From the NCBI GenBank assembly GCA_031771865.1, contig JASISA010000023.1, forward strand, positions 1 to 64,000: a stretch of DNA of 64,000 nt, given 5' to 3'. Below the pieces are notes generated by a model. The model searched no databases, had not been told where the DNA came from, and worked only from the letters and a program-made list of their open reading frames with translations. Every line of letters starts with the position of its first letter. Position 1 is the first letter of the stretch. The position numbers and the translations under genes are program-made. This DNA comes from Nothophaeocryptopus gaeumannii. Its lineage: Eukaryota; Ascomycota; Dothideomycetes; Mycosphaerellales; Mycosphaerellaceae. This document shows positions 62,921 to 64,000 of this stretch, one piece after another.

Positions 62921-63630
62921 CTACGACGAGGGTAACTTCGGTGTGGTCCCTTCAGAGCTCTGCCCATGGCTTCCAAAATCAAAGTGGCGAACTCCGAGAG
63001 ATCGTACATGTTGCTGCAAGGTCTGGACAACTGATCAAGTCTCGTCCTCACCATCTTCGAGCACGTCTGCAACATTTCTGCCGTCGAACGTAAACATACA
63101 AAGTAGGACCATAAGATCTCAAGCGCGTGATCGTGGTTACAGCCACATCGGCCTATCAATTACTCTATCTGTCCATCGGTGACTTTTGGACAGTCAATTA
63201 AACTAATTTCCCTTTGATGAAAAAAAGGAGGCTCTGATCTCCACCAAGATGCGTGAAATTCCTGAAATTCCCTCCTCGGATCCTCCTCGGAGCGACGCCA
63301 AACATAAAGACACGAACAAGTCTCCTCGGCCAAGTCGTCCGGGCAGTAGAGAGTACCTTTGCATCCCATACTTTGTTGTGAGCAATAGCCGACCCCACCT
63401 GAGGTGTGCCACCAGCCACAGTATTTGTTCTTTTTACTATCAACCCCCTTATATCTAGTTAGTCCAAGTTACTCTAATGTCCTCATTCCACTTACGCAAC
63501 ACCCGTCACAGATGTTTTTTCCAAATGCAGATTGGACGGCAAGGTAAAGAAGTCCCAAGTAGAGGAGAGTGCGGCGGAACATGTTGATTGTCGAAGGCCG
63601 AGAATGTAGCTGTAGGCGGAAAATCGTAGC
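62921..63630. other. AT-leaning intergenic sequence; nothing recognised
   Basis: Short frames only, including a 129-codon plus frame that starts inside the repeat array. A small direct duplication (AAATTCCTGAAATTCC) lies at 63256-63271. Confidence 0.35.
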
Positions 63631-63709
63631 AGAGATTGTGTTGTAGCAGAGGTTGTGTCGTACCAGAGGTTGTGTCGTACCAGAGGTTGTGTCGTACTAG
63701 AGGTTGTGG
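63631..63709. repeat. 17-bp minisatellite, about 4.6 copies
   Basis: The unit AGAGGTTGTGTCGTACC repeats at 63648, 63665 and 63682, with a diverged copy before (63631) and a partial one after (63699). Its 5' copy differs at three sites, the others at none or one. Confidence 0.95.
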
Positions 63710-63720
63710 ACAGTCTAGAC

Positions 63721-63744
63721 TAATAATAATAATAATAATAATAA
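63721..63744. repeat. (TAA)8 microsatellite
   Basis: Eight perfect TAA triplets directly follow the minisatellite. Ordinary simple-sequence repeat. Confidence 0.97.
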
Positions 63745-64000
63745 ATGTATTCGAGCTAGCTACAGGCCGTGCCCCTTCTAGCATATCTACATGTTGTAAA
63801 AGAAAACCCTGTAGAAAGTGCCTACAGCGTAAAACTTCCTCCCTTCTCTGTTATGCCTTACACCCTACTGCATCTTAGGTACTATAGAACCAATATGTTT
63901 GCCCGTAGGCAGCTGGCTGACACGCCAGAGTCAACATCATCCTCCTTACTTGGGTTCGAGATCTCCGGCCTGCTCTGGGAGATGTTTGAGGTCCCTCGAA

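Overview
The window looks like a chromosome segment of a filamentous ascomycete (Pezizomycotina). A Dothideomycete is my best guess from gene content; this is inference and I could not test it. The evidence is short GT-AG introns (about 45-100 bp) with CTNAC-like branch points, fungal housekeeping genes (CIA1, SOG2, CUB1-like, SKI8, AIM22-like, UTP25, MIC12), a HeLo-domain protein, F-box proteins, and a retroelement carrying the marks of repeat-induced point mutation (RIP). No rRNA, tRNA or CRISPR array was found.

Layout. (1) 1-5.1 kb is a minus-strand Ty3/gypsy retrotransposon ruined by RIP: CpA/TpG is almost absent, glutamine codons have become stops and zinc-knuckle cysteines have become tyrosines. 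Two younger, un-RIPed solo LTRs with perfect 5-bp target duplications sit inside it. (2) 5-18 kb is sparse accessory sequence: an aquaporin with a deviant second NPA box, two decayed carbohydrate-related genes (SMP-30/gluconolactonase-like and GH43-like), intact CIA1, and F-box genes with a 60-bp inverted copy of coding sequence just upstream of one of them. (3) 19-29.3 kb holds a run of metabolic enzymes: alpha/beta hydrolase, NAD(P)-dependent reductase, SnoaL-like protein, CoA-transferase family III, 3-hydroxyacyl-CoA/gulonate-type dehydrogenase, a beta-propeller protein and a class I fructose-bisphosphate aldolase. It may be a catabolic cluster. (4) 29.6-39.5 kb is a dense housekeeping block (lipoate ligase, SOG2, ribosomal protein P1, CUB1-like, SKI8), mostly in divergent pairs. 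(5) 39.6-47 kb is accessory: three unrecognised genes, a broken P-loop NTPase, a thioredoxin-like gene and a broken bacterial-type solute-binding protein gene. (6) 48-61 kb is housekeeping plus a HeLo protein: peroxisomal acyl-CoA oxidase, a polytopic membrane protein, a DUF202 protein, UTP25, eIF3f, MIC12 and mitochondrial bL17. (7) 61-64 kb is gene-poor, with a degenerate array of about ten related modules, a 17-bp minisatellite and a TAA microsatellite.

How the genes fit together. The conserved genes cover cytosolic Fe-S assembly (CIA1), RAM/morphogenesis signalling (SOG2), mRNA decay (SKI8), ribosome biogenesis and translation (UTP25, RPP1, eIF3f), mitochondrial function (lipoate ligase, MIC12, bL17m) and peroxisomal beta-oxidation (acyl-CoA oxidase ending in AKL). 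Pseudogenes gather in the two accessory regions (8.7-11 kb and 43.4-46.3 kb). Exon structures were worked out by eye from splice consensus and protein continuity. No similarity search could be run.
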